Shown: in pieces, positions 15,191-25,398 of the stretch
Layout of the letters: each line of letters starts with the position of its first letter
How positions within the stretch are numbered: position 1 is the stretch's first letter
NCBI RefSeq assembly: GCF_000153305.1
Contig: NZ_CH724107.1
Location: forward strand, 724,938-788,937
Reading direction: 5' to 3'
Length of the DNA: 64,000 nucleotides
From: Oceanicola granulosus HTCC2516
Lineage (GTDB): Bacteria > Pseudomonadota > Alphaproteobacteria > Rhodobacterales > Rhodobacteraceae
Position numbers and translations under genes: made by a program
Notes under the pieces: generated by a model
Told to the model about the DNA's origin: nothing
What the model saw: the letters and a program-made list of their open reading frames with translations, nothing else
Databases searched by the model: none

Positions 15191-16612
15191 TCAGCTCGAG
15201 GCGGCCTTGCGGCGGGGCTTCATCGGCGCGGGGCGGACCTTGGTCTCGATCTCGTCGTAGAGGATGCGGGCGAGGTTCTTGCCCGACGCCTTCTCGATGC
15301 CCTCGAAGCCGGGGCTGGAATTGACCTCGAGGATCTTCGGCCCGTCGTTGGAGCGCAGCAGGTCGACCCCGGCGACGCCGAGCGAGAACGCCTTGGCCGC
15401 CTTGATCGCGGCGGCGCGCTCGACCCGGCTGATCTTCACCGCCTCCGCGGTGCCGCCCCGGTGCAGGTTGGAGCGGAAATCGTCGCCCGCCGCCGTGCGG
15501 CGCATGGAGGCGACCACCTTGTTGGCGATGACGAAGCAGCGGATGTCCTCGCCGGCGGCTTCCTTGACGAACTGCTGCACGAGGAAGTTCGCCTTGAGGC
15601 CCCGGAAGGCATCGATCACCGACTGCGCGGCCTTCTTCGTCTCGGCCATGACCACGCCTTTGCCTTGCGTCGATTCCAGCAGCTTGACGATGAGCGGCGC
15701 GGCCCCGACCAGGCCGATCAGGTTGTCGGTATCCTTGGGCGAGGCGGCGAAGGCGGTGGTCGGCATCCCGATCCGGTGCCGGGCGAGGATCTGGTGGGCG
15801 TGCAGCTTGTCGCGGCTGGCGGTGATGCCCTCCGAGCCGTTGACGCAGTAGGTGCCGAGCGTCTCGAACTGGCGGATCACGGCGGTGCCGTAGGGGGTGA
15901 TCGAGGCGCCGATGCGCGGGATCACCGCGTCGTAGCGGGGCAGGCGCTTGCCGTCGTAGTGGATCTCGGGGGCGAGGGCGTTGATCGCCATGTAGCAGCG
16001 CGTCGTGTCGATGACCTCGACGGCGTGGCCGCGGTTCTCGCCTTCGTGCACGAGGCGCTGGGTAGAGTAATTGTTGGGCTCGCGCGACAGCACCGCGATG
16101 CGCAGGGCGCGGTTGGGCTGGGTGTCGCGGATCTTCTTGGCGGAGTAGACGTCGTAGGAGCGCTCGGGCCGCAGGTAGCGCTCGGAGGGCGCGACGATGC
16201 AATCCTCGCGCAGCGCCTGCCGGCCGAGCAGCATCCGCGAGGCCATCGTGGCGCGGTCGGTGAGGGTGACCTCGATCGGCCAGCTCTCGCCGTCGCCGGC
16301 GTCGAGCAGGGTCTCGATCACGAAGCGCAGCTCGCTGTCGCCGTTCGAGCTCGTCACCTCGCGCCGGTCGACGATCGTCGCCGAGCAGGGGATCGACAGG
16401 TCGTCCCGCCCCGGCACCGGGTGGATCGCGAAGCGCACCTTGGGCGCCCGCGACGGCCCGAAGGTCTCGATGTCGAAGGCGTGCAGCGCCGAGGTGCGCG
16501 CGCCGGTGTCGACCTTGGCCTTGATCGTCGGCAGGCCCAGCTCCGGCAGCCCCAGCCACTCCTCCCAGCCGAGCAGGATGGGGGCGGCGGGCTTGTCGGT
16601 ATCGTCGGGCAT
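15191..16612 (-). CDS. RimB-RimK fusion: retropepsin-like domain plus ATP-grasp glutamate ligase
   Basis: 473 residues from the ATG at 16612 (a TTG 39 bases upstream is also in frame). Residues about 10-145 are the RimB/DUF785 'ATP-dependent zinc protease' domain with the aspartic-protease-like motif [13 protein letters not shown]. Residues about 170-465 are a RimK-type ATP-grasp ligase: [32 protein letters not shown] and the Mg-binding [14 protein letters not shown]. In E. coli RimK adds glutamates to ribosomal protein S6, and in Pseudomonas RimB counteracts it. Here both activities would be on one chain. The real target is not shown by context. Confidence 0.85.
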   Translation of the reverse strand: MPDDTDKPAAPILLGWEEWLGLPELGLPTIKAKVDTGARTSALHAFDIETFGPSRAPKVRFAIHPVPGRDDLSIPCSATIVDRREVTSSNGDSELRFVIETLLDAGDGESWPIEVTLTDRATMASRMLLGRQALREDCIVAPSERYLRPERSYDVYSAKKIRDTQPNRALRIAVLSREPNNYSTQRLVHEGENRGHAVEVIDTTRCYMAINALAPEIHYDGKRLPRYDAVIPRIGASITPYGTAVIRQFETLGTYCVNGSEGITASRDKLHAHQILARHRIGMPTTAFAASPKDTDNLIGLVGAAPLIVKLLESTQGKGVVMAETKKAAQSVIDAFRGLKANFLVQQFVKEAAGEDIRCFVIANKVVASMRRTAAGDDFRSNLHRGGTAEAVKISRVERAAAIKAAKAFSLGVAGVDLLRSNDGPKILEVNSSPGFEGIEKASGKNLARILYDEIETKVRPAPMKPRRKAASS

Positions 16613-16734
16613 GGGGCGGCCTTTCCTTCGGGGTTGGTGCGTGGGTAGCAACGCCGGGGCCTCAGGGGAAGGCTCGCCGCGCGCCGGGGGGGGCGCCGAT
16701 TGCCAAGCCGGGCGGGCGGGGATAGGTCGCGGGC

Positions 16735-17858
16735 ATGAGCTTTGCCTTCCGCCTCGACGCCACCGACGGCGCCGCCCGCACCGGGGTCATCTCGACCCCG
16801 CGCGGCGAGATCCGCACCCCGGCCTTCATGCCCGTGGGCACCGCCGCCACGGTCAAGGCGATGATGCCCGAAAGCGTGCGCGCCACGGGCGCCGACATCT
16901 GCTGGGCAACACCTACCACCTGATGCTGCGCCCCGGCGCCGAGCGCATCGCCCGGCTCGGCGGGCTGCACCGGTTCATGAACTGGGACCGGCCGATCCTG
17001 ACCGACTCGGGCGGCTTCCAGGTGATGAGCCTCGCCGACCTGCGCAAGCTCACCGAGACGGGCGTCACCTTCCGCTCGCACGTGGACGGCAGCAGGCACG
17101 AGCTGACACCGGAGCGCTCGATGGAGATCCAGCGCCTGCTCGGCTCCGACATCGTGATGGCGTTCGACGAGTGCCCCGCGCTGCCCGCCGACCGGGCGCG
17201 CATCGAGGAGAGCATGCGGCTGTCGATGCGCTGGGCGGAGCGCTCGCGCGCGGCCTTCGGCGACCGGCCCGGCCATGCGCTCTTCGGCATCCAGCAGGGC
17301 GGGCTCGAGCGGGACCTGCGCGACGAGAGCGCGGCGGCGCTGACGGGGATCGGCTTCGAGGGCTACGCCATCGGCGGCCTCGCGGTGGGCGAGGGGCAGG
17401 AGGCGATGTTCTCCGTGCTCGACTACGCGCCCGGACAGCTCCCGGCGGACAGGCCGCGCTACCTGATGGGCGTGGGCAAGCCCGACGACATCGTCGGCGC
17501 GGTGAAGCGCGGCGTCGACATGATGGATTGCGTGCTGCCCTCGCGCTCGGGGCGCACCGGCCAGGCCTGGACGCGGCGCGGGCAGGTCAACCTGCGCAAC
17601 GCCCGCCACGCCGACGACCCGCGCCCGCTCGACGAGGACTGCACCTGTCCCGCCTGCACCGGCTACAGCCGCGCCTACCTGCACCACGTGGTGCGGGCCC
17701 GCGAGATGATCGCCGGTATGCTGCTGACGTGGCACAACCTGCACTATTACCAGGCGCTGATGGGCGAGATGCGCGCGGCCATCGCCGCGGGGCGGTTCGC
17801 GGCGTGGGAGCAGGGGTTTCACGCGGCGCGCGACCAGGGGGACGTGGAGCGCCTGTGA
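16735..17858 (+). pseudogene. tgt: Queuine tRNA-ribosyltransferase, frameshifted by one base
   Basis: The two parts join into a full-length (about 374-residue) tRNA-guanine transglycosylase, but the reading frame changes. Frame one starts at 16735 ([20 protein letters not shown]) and runs through GADI. At 16897-16900 the DNA reads GACATCTGCTGG where GACATCCTGCTGG is needed for the invariant ILLGNTYHL. Restoring one C after 16899 puts [11 protein letters not shown] in frame with the rest. Downstream everything is intact: [10 protein letters not shown] with the catalytic Asp, the zinc site [17 protein letters not shown]-type (C-x-C-x2-C ... H), and the normal C terminus. The enzyme exchanges guanine 34 for preQ1. 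Either a true recent loss or a sequencing error in a CC pair. Confidence 0.88.
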
Positions 17859-17865
17859 GCGGCCG

Positions 17866-17917
17866 CCGGGGGCTGTCTGCCCCCGGACCCCCGAGGATAT
17901 CTCCAGGACAGAGGGGG
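17866..17917 (+). repeat. Dispersed GGATATTTCCAGGACAG-type element, copy C
   Basis: A GC-rich inverted repeat (GGGGGC...GCCCCC) is followed by GAGGATATCTCCAGGACAG. The element begins 8 bases after the tgt stop. It has the same organisation as copy D at 40036. Confidence 0.6.
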
Positions 17918-18047
17918 GCGCGGCGCGCTTGCGGCGGGGGCGGCGCGTCTGCGCGCGACGGGCGTTCGTTTAGGGACAAGTGACACGATCCTCGCCTTGC
18001 TCCCCTGCGCGTGGAGGGGCATTGTCGGGGGCAACGCCGAGCGAAGG

Positions 18048-18075
18048 TTGAAACGGAGGGGACAGGCCCCCAGAT
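18048..18075 (+). promoter_or_regulatory. Candidate heat-shock (RpoH) promoter of lon
   Basis: GTTGAAA at 18047-18053 and CCCCCAGATT at 18066-18075 resemble the RpoH -35 (CTTGAAA) and -10 (CCCCATnT) elements at a suitable spacing, about 80 bases upstream of lon. Lon is a classic member of the heat-shock regulon, which supports the assignment. Confidence 0.45.
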
Positions 18076-18153
18076 TCAACATCCAGTCAGGGGACGGGTC
18101 GAGGCTGCCGACATCTGGGGCCGCGCCGTCTGCCGAAGTATAAGGACACGAGC

Positions 18154-20565
18154 ATGCAAGAAGCCCTCAGCCCCTCCTACCCGGTCCTGCCGCTGCGCGA
18201 CATCGTCGTGTTTCCGCACATGATCGTGCCGCTCTTCGTGGGCCGCGAGAAATCCGTGCGCGCGCTCGAGGAAGTAATGCAGGACGACAAGCAGATCCTG
18301 CTGTCGAGCCAGGTCGACCCGACCGCCGACGATCCCGATCCCGAAGGCATCTACCGCACCGGCGTCCTCGCCAACGTGCTGCAACTTCTCAAGCTGCCCG
18401 ACGGCACCGTGAAGGTGCTCGTCGAGGGCCGCCAGCGGGTGCGCATCGTCGATTTCCTCGACAACGACTCCTTCTTCGAGGCCACCGCCGCCGAGCTCGA
18501 GGAGGAGGAGGGCGACGTCGAGACGGTCGCGGCGCTGCTGCGCTCCGTCTCGGGCGAGTTCGAGCGCTACGCGAAGGTCAAGAAGAACATCCCCGAGGAG
18601 GCGCTCGCGGCCGTTTCGGAAGCGTCCGATCCGGCCAAGCTCGCCGACCTCGTCGCCGGCCACCTCGGCATCGAGGTCGCCAACAAGCAGGAGCTCCTCG
18701 AGACGCTCTCCGTCGCCGAGCGGCTGGAGAAGGTCTACGGGCTGATGCAGGGCGAGCTGTCGGTGATGCAGGTCGAGAAGAAGATCAAGACCCGCGTCAA
18801 GAGCCAGATGGAGCGCACCCAGCGCGAATATTACCTCAACGAGCAGATGAAGGCGATCCAGCGCGAGCTGGGCGACGGCGACGAGGGCGCCAACGAGATC
18901 GCCGAGCTCGAGGAGAAGATCGCCAACACCAAGTTCTCCAAGGAGGCCCGCGACAAGGCCGAGGCGGAGATCAAGAAGCTCAAGTCGATGTCGCCGATGT
19001 CGGCCGAGGCCACCGTGGTGCGCAACTACCTCGACTGGCTGCTGTCGATCCCGTGGGGCGTGACCTCGCGCACCAAGAAGGACCTGGGCCGCGCCGAGAA
19101 GATCCTCGATGCCGATCATTACGGGCTCGAGAAGGTCAAGGAGCGCATCGTCGAGTATCTCGCGGTGCAGCAACGCTCCCGGAAGTCGAAGGGGCCGATC
19201 ATGTGCCTCGTCGGCCCGCCCGGCGTGGGCAAGACTTCGCTCGGCAAGTCGGTCGCCAAGGCCACGGGGCGCGAGTTCATCCGCATCTCGCTGGGCGGCG
19301 TGCGCGACGAGTCCGAGATCCGCGGCCACCGCCGGACCTATATCGGCTCGATGCCGGGCAAGATCATCCAGGCGCTGAAGAAGGCGAAGACGACCAACCC
19401 GCTGATCCTGCTCGACGAGATCGACAAGATGGGCCAGGACTTCCGCGGCGACCCGGCGAGCGCGATGCTCGAGGTGCTCGACCCCGAGCAGAACGGCACC
19501 TTCGTCGATCACTACCTCGAGGTGGAGTACGACCTCTCCAACGTGATGTTCCTCACCACGGCGAACTCGTACAACATGCCCGGGCCGCTGCTCGACCGGA
19601 TGGAGATCATCAGCCTCGCCGGCTACACCGAGGACGAGAAGCGCGAGATCGCCCGCCAGCACCTGTTGCCCAAGGTGATGAAGAACCACGGGCTGAAGGC
19701 GAAGGAGTTCAGCGTCGACGACAGCGCGCTGACCGCGATGATCCGCACCTATACTCGCGAGGCGGGGGTGCGGAACCTCGAGCGCGAGATCGCCAAGGTG
19801 GCGCGCAAGGCGGTGACCAAGATCGTCAAGAAGGAGGAGGAGGTCATCGAGGTGACCGAGGCCAATCTCGACGAGTATCTCGGCGTGCCCCGGCACCGGT
19901 TCGGCCTTGCCGAGCAGGAGGACCAGGTCGGCGTCGTGACCGGGCTGGCCTATACCTCGGTGGGCGGCGAGTTGCTCAACATCGAGGCACTGCGCCTGCC
20001 GGGCAAGGGCCGGATGAAGACCACGGGCAAGCTCGGCGACGTGATGAAGGAGAGCATCGACGCGGCCTCCAGCTACGTCCGCTCGATCGCGCCGCAGATC
20101 GGGGTCAAGCCGCCGAAATTCGACGCGCTCGACATCCACGTCCACGTCCCCGACGGCGCCACGCCCAAGGACGGGCCGAGCGCTGGCCTCGCGATGGTCA
20201 CGTCCATCGTGTCGGTGCTGACCCAGATCCCGGTGCGGCGCGACATCGCCATGACCGGCGAGGTCTCGCTGCGCGGCAACGCGATGCCGATCGGCGGGCT
20301 CAAGGAGAAGCTGCTCGCAGCGCTCCGGGGCGGCATCAAGACGGTGCTGATCCCGGCGGAGAACGAGAAGGATCTCCCCGAGATCCCCGACAACGTGAAG
20401 GAGGGGCTGGAGATCGTCCCGGTCAAGCACGTCTCCGAGGTGCTCGAGCGCGCGCTGGTGAGCAAGCCCGAGCCCATCGAGTGGGACGAGGCCGCCGAGG
20501 AAGCCGCCGCCGCCGAGGCGCTCCTGCTCCGCAAGGACGAGGGGCCGGGTGCGGTGACGCACTGA
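18154..20565 (+). CDS. lon: ATP-dependent Lon protease
   Basis: 803 residues, full length. The LON substrate-binding domain ([23 protein letters not shown]) is followed by a long coiled coil at about 190-280. The AAA+ module has Walker A GPPGVGKT (near 354) and Walker [11 protein letters not shown]. The protease domain has the catalytic serine in [11 protein letters not shown] and the lysine in [14 protein letters not shown]. This cytoplasmic hexamer degrades misfolded and regulatory proteins. The charged C-terminal tail [16 protein letters not shown] is usual in alphaproteobacteria. It stands alone, with an RpoH-like promoter upstream and a strong terminator after it. Confidence 0.98.
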   Translation: MQEALSPSYPVLPLRDIVVFPHMIVPLFVGREKSVRALEEVMQDDKQILLSSQVDPTADDPDPEGIYRTGVLANVLQLLKLPDGTVKVLVEGRQRVRIVDFLDNDSFFEATAAELEEEEGDVETVAALLRSVSGEFERYAKVKKNIPEEALAAVSEASDPAKLADLVAGHLGIEVANKQELLETLSVAERLEKVYGLMQGELSVMQVEKKIKTRVKSQMERTQREYYLNEQMKAIQRELGDGDEGANEIAELEEKIANTKFSKEARDKAEAEIKKLKSMSPMSAEATVVRNYLDWLLSIPWGVTSRTKKDLGRAEKILDADHYGLEKVKERIVEYLAVQQRSRKSKGPIMCLVGPPGVGKTSLGKSVAKATGREFIRISLGGVRDESEIRGHRRTYIGSMPGKIIQALKKAKTTNPLILLDEIDKMGQDFRGDPASAMLEVLDPEQNGTFVDHYLEVEYDLSNVMFLTTANSYNMPGPLLDRMEIISLAGYTEDEKREIARQHLLPKVMKNHGLKAKEFSVDDSALTAMIRTYTREAGVRNLEREIAKVARKAVTKIVKKEEEVIEVTEANLDEYLGVPRHRFGLAEQEDQVGVVTGLAYTSVGGELLNIEALRLPGKGRMKTTGKLGDVMKESIDAASSYVRSIAPQIGVKPPKFDALDIHVHVPDGATPKDGPSAGLAMVTSIVSVLTQIPVRRDIAMTGEVSLRGNAMPIGGLKEKLLAALRGGIKTVLIPAENEKDLPEIPDNVKEGLEIVPVKHVSEVLERALVSKPEPIEWDEAAEEAAAAEALLLRKDEGPGAVTH

Positions 20566-20580
20566 CGCCTCAAAGGAAGG

Positions 20581-20607
20581 GGGCGCTCCTGCGGGAGCGC
20601 CCTTTTT
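20581..20607 (+). terminator. Rho-independent terminator of lon
   Basis: Nine-bp arms GGGCGCTCC (20581-20589) and GGAGCGCCC (20594-20602) around a TGCG loop are followed by TTTTT. It lies 16 bases after the lon stop. Confidence 0.9.
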
Positions 20608-20618
20608 CGTTGGCGGAA

Positions 20619-20719
20619 GCCGGGCTGAAGCCCGGCCTACCGGGGCTGTCTCGTAAGCCGGGCTTCAGCCCGGCATTCCTAAAAGGCCCACAGGCCGTAG
20701 GCCGGGCTTCAGCCCGGCC
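20619..20719. repeat. Cluster of three REP-like palindromes
   Basis: Three copies of the GCCGGGCTTCAGCCCGGC palindrome lie between lon and prfB. One at 20619-20640 is in reverse orientation with CTAC at its end, one at 20653-20675 has GTAA as its flank, and one at 20694-20719 has the full CCGTAG flank. The mixed orientations and the short unrelated spacers are typical of clustered REP units. The same element occurs twice at the left end of the window. Confidence 0.85.
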
Positions 20720-20826
20720 CCCGCCCGCGCCCGAATGCACGGCTCGCGGCTCCGCCCCGCCATCCGCTTGTCCGGGGCAGGGGGCTCCTGTATCAGAGCC
20801 CGCACACTGATCTTGAGGTAAAAATC

Positions 20827-21951
20827 ATGCGCGCCGAGACGCAGAACCTTGTCGAGGCCATCGAGAAGTCGTTGGCGCTGCTGGCCCAGCGGATGGACCG
20901 GGAGACCGCGCCGCACCGGCTCGAGGAGTTCAACGCGCGGGTCGAGGACCCGACGCTGTGGGACGACCCGGCGGCGGCGCAGAAGCTGATGCGCGAGCGG
21001 CAGGCGCTCGTCGATTCGATCGAGACCTACGACGGCATCGCGCGCGAGCTGGCCGACAACGTCGAGCTGATCGAGCTCGGCGAGATGGAGGACGATTCCG
21101 AGGTCGTCGCCGAGGCGGAGGCCGCGCTCGCCGCGCTCAAGGAGCGGGCCGCGCAGAAGGAGCTCGAGGCGCTGCTCGACGGCGAGGCCGACGGCAACGA
21201 CACCTTCCTCGAGATCAACGCCGGCGCCGGCGGCACCGAGGCCTGCGACTGGGCGCAGATGCTGCAGCGGATGTACGTGCGCTGGGCCGAGAAGCGCGGC
21301 TACAAGGTCGAGCTGCAGTCGGAGGAAGCGGGCACCGAGGCGGGGATCAAGTCGGTCTCCTACAAGATCAGCGGCCCCAACGCCTACGGCTGGCTCAAGT
21401 CCGAGAGCGGCGTGCACCGGCTGGTGCGGATCTCGCCGTTCGGCAAGGGCACGCGGGAGACGTCCTTCGCGTCGGTCTGGGTCTACCCGGTTGTCGACGA
21501 CAACATCGAGATCGAGATCAACCCGAGCGAGATCCGGCTCGACACCTACCGCTCGTCGGGCGCGGGCGGTCAGCACGTCAACACCACCGACTCGGCGGTG
21601 CGGATCACCCACCTGCCGACCGGCATCGTGGTGACGAGCTCGGAGAAGTCGCAGCACCAGAACCGCGACATCGCGATGAAGGCGCTGAAGTCGCGGCTCT
21701 ACCAGATGGAGCTCGACCGGCGCACCGCCGACATCAACGCCGCCCACGAGGCCAAGGGGTCGGCGGGCTGGGGCAATCAGATCCGCTCCTACGTGCTGCA
21801 GCCCTACCAGATGGTGAAGGACCTGCGCACCGGCCACGAGACCTCGGACACCGGCGGCGTCCTCGACGGCGCGCTCGACGGCTTCATGGCCGCGACGCTG
21901 GCGATGGCGGTGTCGGGCAAGAGCCGCGCCGAGGCGCGCGGGGAGGAGTGA
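20827..21951 (+). CDS. prfB: Peptide chain release factor 2
   Basis: 374 residues. The anticodon-like SPF tripeptide that recognises UGA/UAA is in VRISPFGKG, and the catalytic GGQ is in [20 protein letters not shown]. The N-terminal coiled domain is normal. The gene is one uninterrupted frame from the ATG at 20827, with no in-frame TGA near codon 25, so the programmed +1 frameshift that autoregulates prfB in many bacteria is absent here. It is convergent with gpt. Confidence 0.96.
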   Translation: MRAETQNLVEAIEKSLALLAQRMDRETAPHRLEEFNARVEDPTLWDDPAAAQKLMRERQALVDSIETYDGIARELADNVELIELGEMEDDSEVVAEAEAALAALKERAAQKELEALLDGEADGNDTFLEINAGAGGTEACDWAQMLQRMYVRWAEKRGYKVELQSEEAGTEAGIKSVSYKISGPNAYGWLKSESGVHRLVRISPFGKGTRETSFASVWVYPVVDDNIEIEINPSEIRLDTYRSSGAGGQHVNTTDSAVRITHLPTGIVVTSSEKSQHQNRDIAMKALKSRLYQMELDRRTADINAAHEAKGSAGWGNQIRSYVLQPYQMVKDLRTGHETSDTGGVLDGALDGFMAATLAMAVSGKSRAEARGEE

Positions 21952-21984
21952 CCGCTCCCCGACAGGCCGGCGGGGGCGGCGGCG

Positions 21985-22485
21985 TCAGTCGGTGCCGCGG
22001 TAGGGCTGGACGTACTGCAGCGCCATGTCCCAGGGGAAGAAGATCCAGGTGTCCTGGCTCACCTCGGTGATGAAGCTGTCCACCTGGCCCCGGCCCTGGG
22101 GCTTGGCGTAGACGGTGGCCACGTGCGCCTTGGGCATGTGCGCCCGCACCACTTCCAGCGTGCGGCCGGTATCGACGAGGTCGTCGATGATGAGCACGCC
22201 GGTGCCGTCGCCCACGAGGTCCATGTCGGGTGACTTGATCACCTTCGGCTCGCTCTGGGTCTGGTGGTTGTAGCTCTTGACGCTGATCGTATCGACGTGG
22301 CGGATGTCGAGCTCGCGGGCGACGATCATCGCCGGGGCCATGCCGCCGCGGGTGATCGCGACGACGGCCTTCCAGGCCCCGTCGTCGGGGCCGTGGCCGT
22401 CGAGCCGCCAGGCGAGCGCGCGCGCGTCGCGGTGAAGCTGGTCCCAGCTGACGTGGAACCCCTTTTCGTGAGGGAGTTTGTCCAT
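21985..22485 (-). CDS. gpt: Xanthine (guanine) phosphoribosyltransferase
   Basis: 166 residues from the ATG at 22485, which has AAAGGG at the right distance; a GTG at 22491 would sit directly on that ribosome-binding site. The PRPP loop [13 protein letters not shown] is near residues 99-111. [13 protein letters not shown] near 45 and SYNHQ (substrate loop) match E. coli Gpt, as does the C-terminal WIFFPWDM. It salvages xanthine and guanine to XMP and GMP. It is the last gene of a fabI-lysE-gpt minus-strand cluster. Confidence 0.93.
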   Translation of the reverse strand: MDKLPHEKGFHVSWDQLHRDARALAWRLDGHGPDDGAWKAVVAITRGGMAPAMIVARELDIRHVDTISVKSYNHQTQSEPKVIKSPDMDLVGDGTGVLIIDDLVDTGRTLEVVRAHMPKAHVATVYAKPQGRGQVDSFITEVSQDTWIFFPWDMALQYVQPYRGTD

Positions 22486-22494
22486 GGCCACCCT

Positions 22495-23106
22495 TTATCC
22501 GAGCGCGACGCGCAGGCCAAGCACTCCGAGCGCCCCGCCGAGGCCGCGGTCCACCCAGGCCTTCGCGCCCAGGTAGGCGGCGCGGGCGCGGGGCAGCGAG
22601 AACAGGCGGGCGACGAGCAGGTACCACAGCACCTCGTCGAGCAGCACCAGCGCCACGATCGCCGCCAGCCAGCCCGTCCCGGTGCCCGGCGGGACGAGGC
22701 CGATGAAGACCGCGCCGAAGAACACGGCCGTCTTGGGGTTGGCAAGGAAGGTGAAGAGCCCGGTGCGCACGGCGGCCGCGAATCGGGTGGGGCCGGCGGT
22801 GCCGGTGACGGCCAGCGGCGCGTCGGCGTGGCGCCACATCTTCAGCGCCAGCCACACCAGGTAGGCGCCGCCGATGACCTTCAGCGCCGTCAGCAGGCCG
22901 GGCACCAGCTCGAACAGCAGCGCCAGCCCCGCCAGCGCCAGCGTCGCCCAGAGCGCCGCGCCGATCCCGAAGCCGAGCGCGAGCCCGGCGGCGGGCCGGA
23001 AGCCCGACGCGGCGGCGGTGCGCACCGCGACGACGAAGGACGGCCCCGGGCTGATCGCCGCGGCGAGGTGGATGGCGAGGATGGTGAAGAGCGCCGCCGC
23101 GCTCAT
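22495..23106 (-). CDS. LysE/RhtB-family amino-acid exporter
   Basis: 203 residues with six hydrophobic helices. The N-terminal family signature is AISPGPSFVVAVRTAAASGFRPAAGLALGFG (residues about 17-47), and a second conserved piece is GLFTFLANPKTAVFFGAVF. Such transporters expel amino acids or similar metabolites across the inner membrane. It starts 6 bases after fabI ends and finishes 9 bases before the gpt start, so the three are probably one transcript without an obvious functional link. Confidence 0.9.
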   Translation of the reverse strand: MSAAALFTILAIHLAAAISPGPSFVVAVRTAAASGFRPAAGLALGFGIGAALWATLALAGLALLFELVPGLLTALKVIGGAYLVWLALKMWRHADAPLAVTGTAGPTRFAAAVRTGLFTFLANPKTAVFFGAVFIGLVPPGTGTGWLAAIVALVLLDEVLWYLLVARLFSLPRARAAYLGAKAWVDRGLGGALGVLGLRVALG

Positions 23107-23111
23107 GCCGC

Positions 23112-23924
23112 TCAGCCCTTGCCGGCGTCGATGTCGGGCGCGTCGACCGCCTTCATGCCGACCACGTGGTAGCCGCAATCGACGTGGTGCGTCTCGCCGG
23201 TGACGGCGCCGCCGAGGTGGGAGAGCAGGTAGAGCGCGCTGTTGCCCACGTCGTCGGTGGTGACGGTGCGGCGCAGCGGCGAGTTCAGCTCGTTCCACTT
23301 CAGGATATAGCGGAAATCGCCGATGCCGGAGGCGGCGAGCGTCTTGATCGGGCCGGCGGAGATGGCGTTGACGCGGATGCCGTCCTTGCCGAGGTCTTCG
23401 GCGAGGTAGCGCACCGACGCCTCGAGCGCGGCCTTGGCGACACCCATGACGTTGTAGTGCGGCATCACCCGCTCGGCGCCGTAGTAGGTCAGGGTCAGGC
23501 AGGAGCCGCCCCTGTTCATCATCTTCTCGGCACGCTGCACGACGGCGGTGAAGGAGTAGACGGAGATGTCCATCGACATGGCGAAGTTGGCGCGGCTGGT
23601 GTCGACGTAGCGGCCGCGCAGCTCGTTCTTGTCGGAGAAGCCGATGGCGTGGACGACGAAATCGATGTTGTCCCAGCGCTCCTTGAGGCCATCGAACAGG
23701 GCGTCGATGGAGCCCTCGTCGGTCACGTCGCAGGGCAGGACGATGTCGCTGCCGAGCGAGGCGGCGAGCGGCTCGACCCGCTTCTTCAGGGCGTCGCCCT
23801 GGTAGGAGAAGGCGAGTTCGGCGCCCGCGTCGGCGCAGGCCTTGGCGATGCCCCAGGCGATAGACTTGTCGTTGGCGAGCCCCATGATCAGGCCCCGCTT
23901 CCCCTTCATCAGCTCCGAGCCCAT
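23112..23924 (-). CDS. fabI: Enoyl-[acyl-carrier-protein] reductase (NADH)
   Basis: 270 residues, a short-chain dehydrogenase fold of the FabI type. The nucleotide motif reads [15 protein letters not shown], and the FabI catalytic pair Tyr-x6-Lys is in [11 protein letters not shown] (with the upstream Tyr in [13 protein letters not shown]). It performs the last step of each fatty-acid elongation cycle and is the target of triclosan-type inhibitors. It is divergent from pdxH. Confidence 0.96.
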   Translation of the reverse strand: MGSELMKGKRGLIMGLANDKSIAWGIAKACADAGAELAFSYQGDALKKRVEPLAASLGSDIVLPCDVTDEGSIDALFDGLKERWDNIDFVVHAIGFSDKNELRGRYVDTSRANFAMSMDISVYSFTAVVQRAEKMMNRGGSCLTLTYYGAERVMPHYNVMGVAKAALEASVRYLAEDLGKDGIRVNAISAGPIKTLAASGIGDFRYILKWNELNSPLRRTVTTDDVGNSALYLLSHLGGAVTGETHHVDCGYHVVGMKAVDAPDIDAGKG

Positions 23925-24103
23925 CCGCTTCCCTCGCTCTTGTTGACGCTGCGCCCCTTGACGGGCCCGCCGGCGTTTTCTCAGGGTTAGGCGATAGACA
24001 CAACGGCTTCAAGCCGCGGCGAAATTCCGATGCGCAGTTGCGCGGGTGGATCAATTCTCTTAACAGCGCCGGGGCTTCGGCAGGGACGGGGGTATCAATT
24101 CCG

Positions 24104-24709
24104 ATGAGCGACAGGTCCGGGATCTTCGCGGGAGACGATCCGTTCGCGCTCGCCCGTGGGTGGCTGAACGAGGCAGAATCGTCTGAAATCAACGACCCGA
24201 ACGCCATCGCGCTGGCAACGGTCGACCCATCGGGGCTGCCGAACGTGCGGATGGTGCTGCTCAAGGCGATTGAAGCAGATGCTTTCGTGTTCTACACCAA
24301 TTATGAGAGCGCCAAGGGTGTGGAGATCGATGCGACCGGCAAGGCGGCCTTCGTGATGCACTGGAAGTCCCTCCGCCGGCAGGTCCGGGTGCGGGGCCTT
24401 GTGGAGCGTGAGGGCGGCGAGACGGCCGACGCCTATTACCGGTCCCGCTCGCTGAAGAGCCGTATCGGCGCCTGGGCATCGCGCCAGTCGCGCCCGCTCG
24501 AGTCGCGCGCCGCCCTGATGGCCGAAGTCGCCCGCCAGACCGCCGCGCACGGCACCGCGCCCGAGCGGCCGCCCTTCTGGGGCGGCTACCGGCTGCGGCC
24601 GCTGGAGATCGAGTTCTGGGCGGACGGGGCGTTTCGCCTCCATGACCGATTCCGCTGGACGAGAGGGAATGTTGACGAAGAGTGGTCCACCGTGCGCCTG
24701 CATCCGTAA
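24104..24709 (+). CDS. pdxH: Pyridoxamine 5'-phosphate oxidase
   Basis: 201 residues from the ATG at 24104 ([10 protein letters not shown]); a longer frame from 24038 adds an unlikely leader. FMN-binding residues are in [24 protein letters not shown], the PLP-contact segment is in [12 protein letters not shown], and the C terminus has the family pattern [17 protein letters not shown] and RWTRG. It oxidises pyridoxine or pyridoxamine 5'-phosphate to PLP, the cofactor needed by both cysteine desulfurases at 40 and 47 kb. Confidence 0.93.
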   Translation: MSDRSGIFAGDDPFALARGWLNEAESSEINDPNAIALATVDPSGLPNVRMVLLKAIEADAFVFYTNYESAKGVEIDATGKAAFVMHWKSLRRQVRVRGLVEREGGETADAYYRSRSLKSRIGAWASRQSRPLESRAALMAEVARQTAAHGTAPERPPFWGGYRLRPLEIEFWADGAFRLHDRFRWTRGNVDEEWSTVRLHP

Positions 24710-24858
24710 GGACGTGGCCGGCGGGTGGCGGGATGGTACCGCTCAACAAGGATTGTTCGAGTTTTTTACCATTATCTAAACAGTGTGTGTCAGTCTCTGT
24801 TTGAAGTGAACGCCGTCGGCTGAAGATCTTGGCCGCCGACGGCCGCGGGAAGGGAAGC

Positions 24859-25398
24859 ATGGCGACGGAACAGGACGGAGGAGTGACGGTCACCGGGACC
24901 GTCAAGTGGTTCGATCCCGCCAAGGGCTTCGGCTTCATCGTGGCCGAGGATGGCGGGCCCGACATCCTGTTGCACGCCAACGTGCTGCGCAACTTCGGAC
25001 AGAGCTCCGTCGCCGACGGCTCCGGCATCGTCGTCGAGGTGCAGGATACTCCGCGCGGCAAGCAGGCCGTCGCCGTCGTCGAGCTGACGCCGCCGGAGCT
25101 GCCGCGCGTCAGCCAGTTCGGGGACCTCGCCGAGATCGATCCGGAAACGCTCGCCAGCACGCCGCTCAGCCCGGCGCGGGTGAAGTGGTTCGACAAGGGC
25201 AAGGGCTTCGGGTTTGCCAACGTGTTCGGGTTGGCGGAGGATGTGTTCGTCCATATCGAGGTGCTGCGCCGGTCGGGCCTGTCCGACCTGCAGCCGGGCG
25301 AGGCGATCTCGCTGCGGGTGATGGATGGTAAACGCGGTAAGATGGCCATGGAGGTTTCGTCATGGGAAGCGGCGCTCACGGACTCCGCCAGGCAATAG
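24859..25398 (+). CDS. Two-domain cold-shock protein
   Basis: 179 residues from the ATG at 24859, preceded by GGGAAGGGAAG. There are two cold-shock domains: one at about 8-75 (GTVKWFDPAKGFGFIVAEDG, DILLHANVL) and one at about 108-170 (ARVKWFDKGKGFGFANVFG, EDVFVHIEVL). Both keep RNP1 (KGFGF) and RNP2. They bind single-stranded RNA or DNA and act as RNA chaperones. Tandem-domain CSPs are typical of alphaproteobacteria. The message starts in an AT-rich pocket around 24750-24790, leaving a leader of 70-100 bases, as in other cold-shock mRNAs. Confidence 0.93.
   Translation: MATEQDGGVTVTGTVKWFDPAKGFGFIVAEDGGPDILLHANVLRNFGQSSVADGSGIVVEVQDTPRGKQAVAVVELTPPELPRVSQFGDLAEIDPETLASTPLSPARVKWFDKGKGFGFANVFGLAEDVFVHIEVLRRSGLSDLQPGEAISLRVMDGKRGKMAMEVSSWEAALTDSARQ

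Noticed and set aside
20827-20910. Programmed frameshift in prfB
   Set aside because: The gene is a single open frame with no early TGA, so no frameshift is needed.
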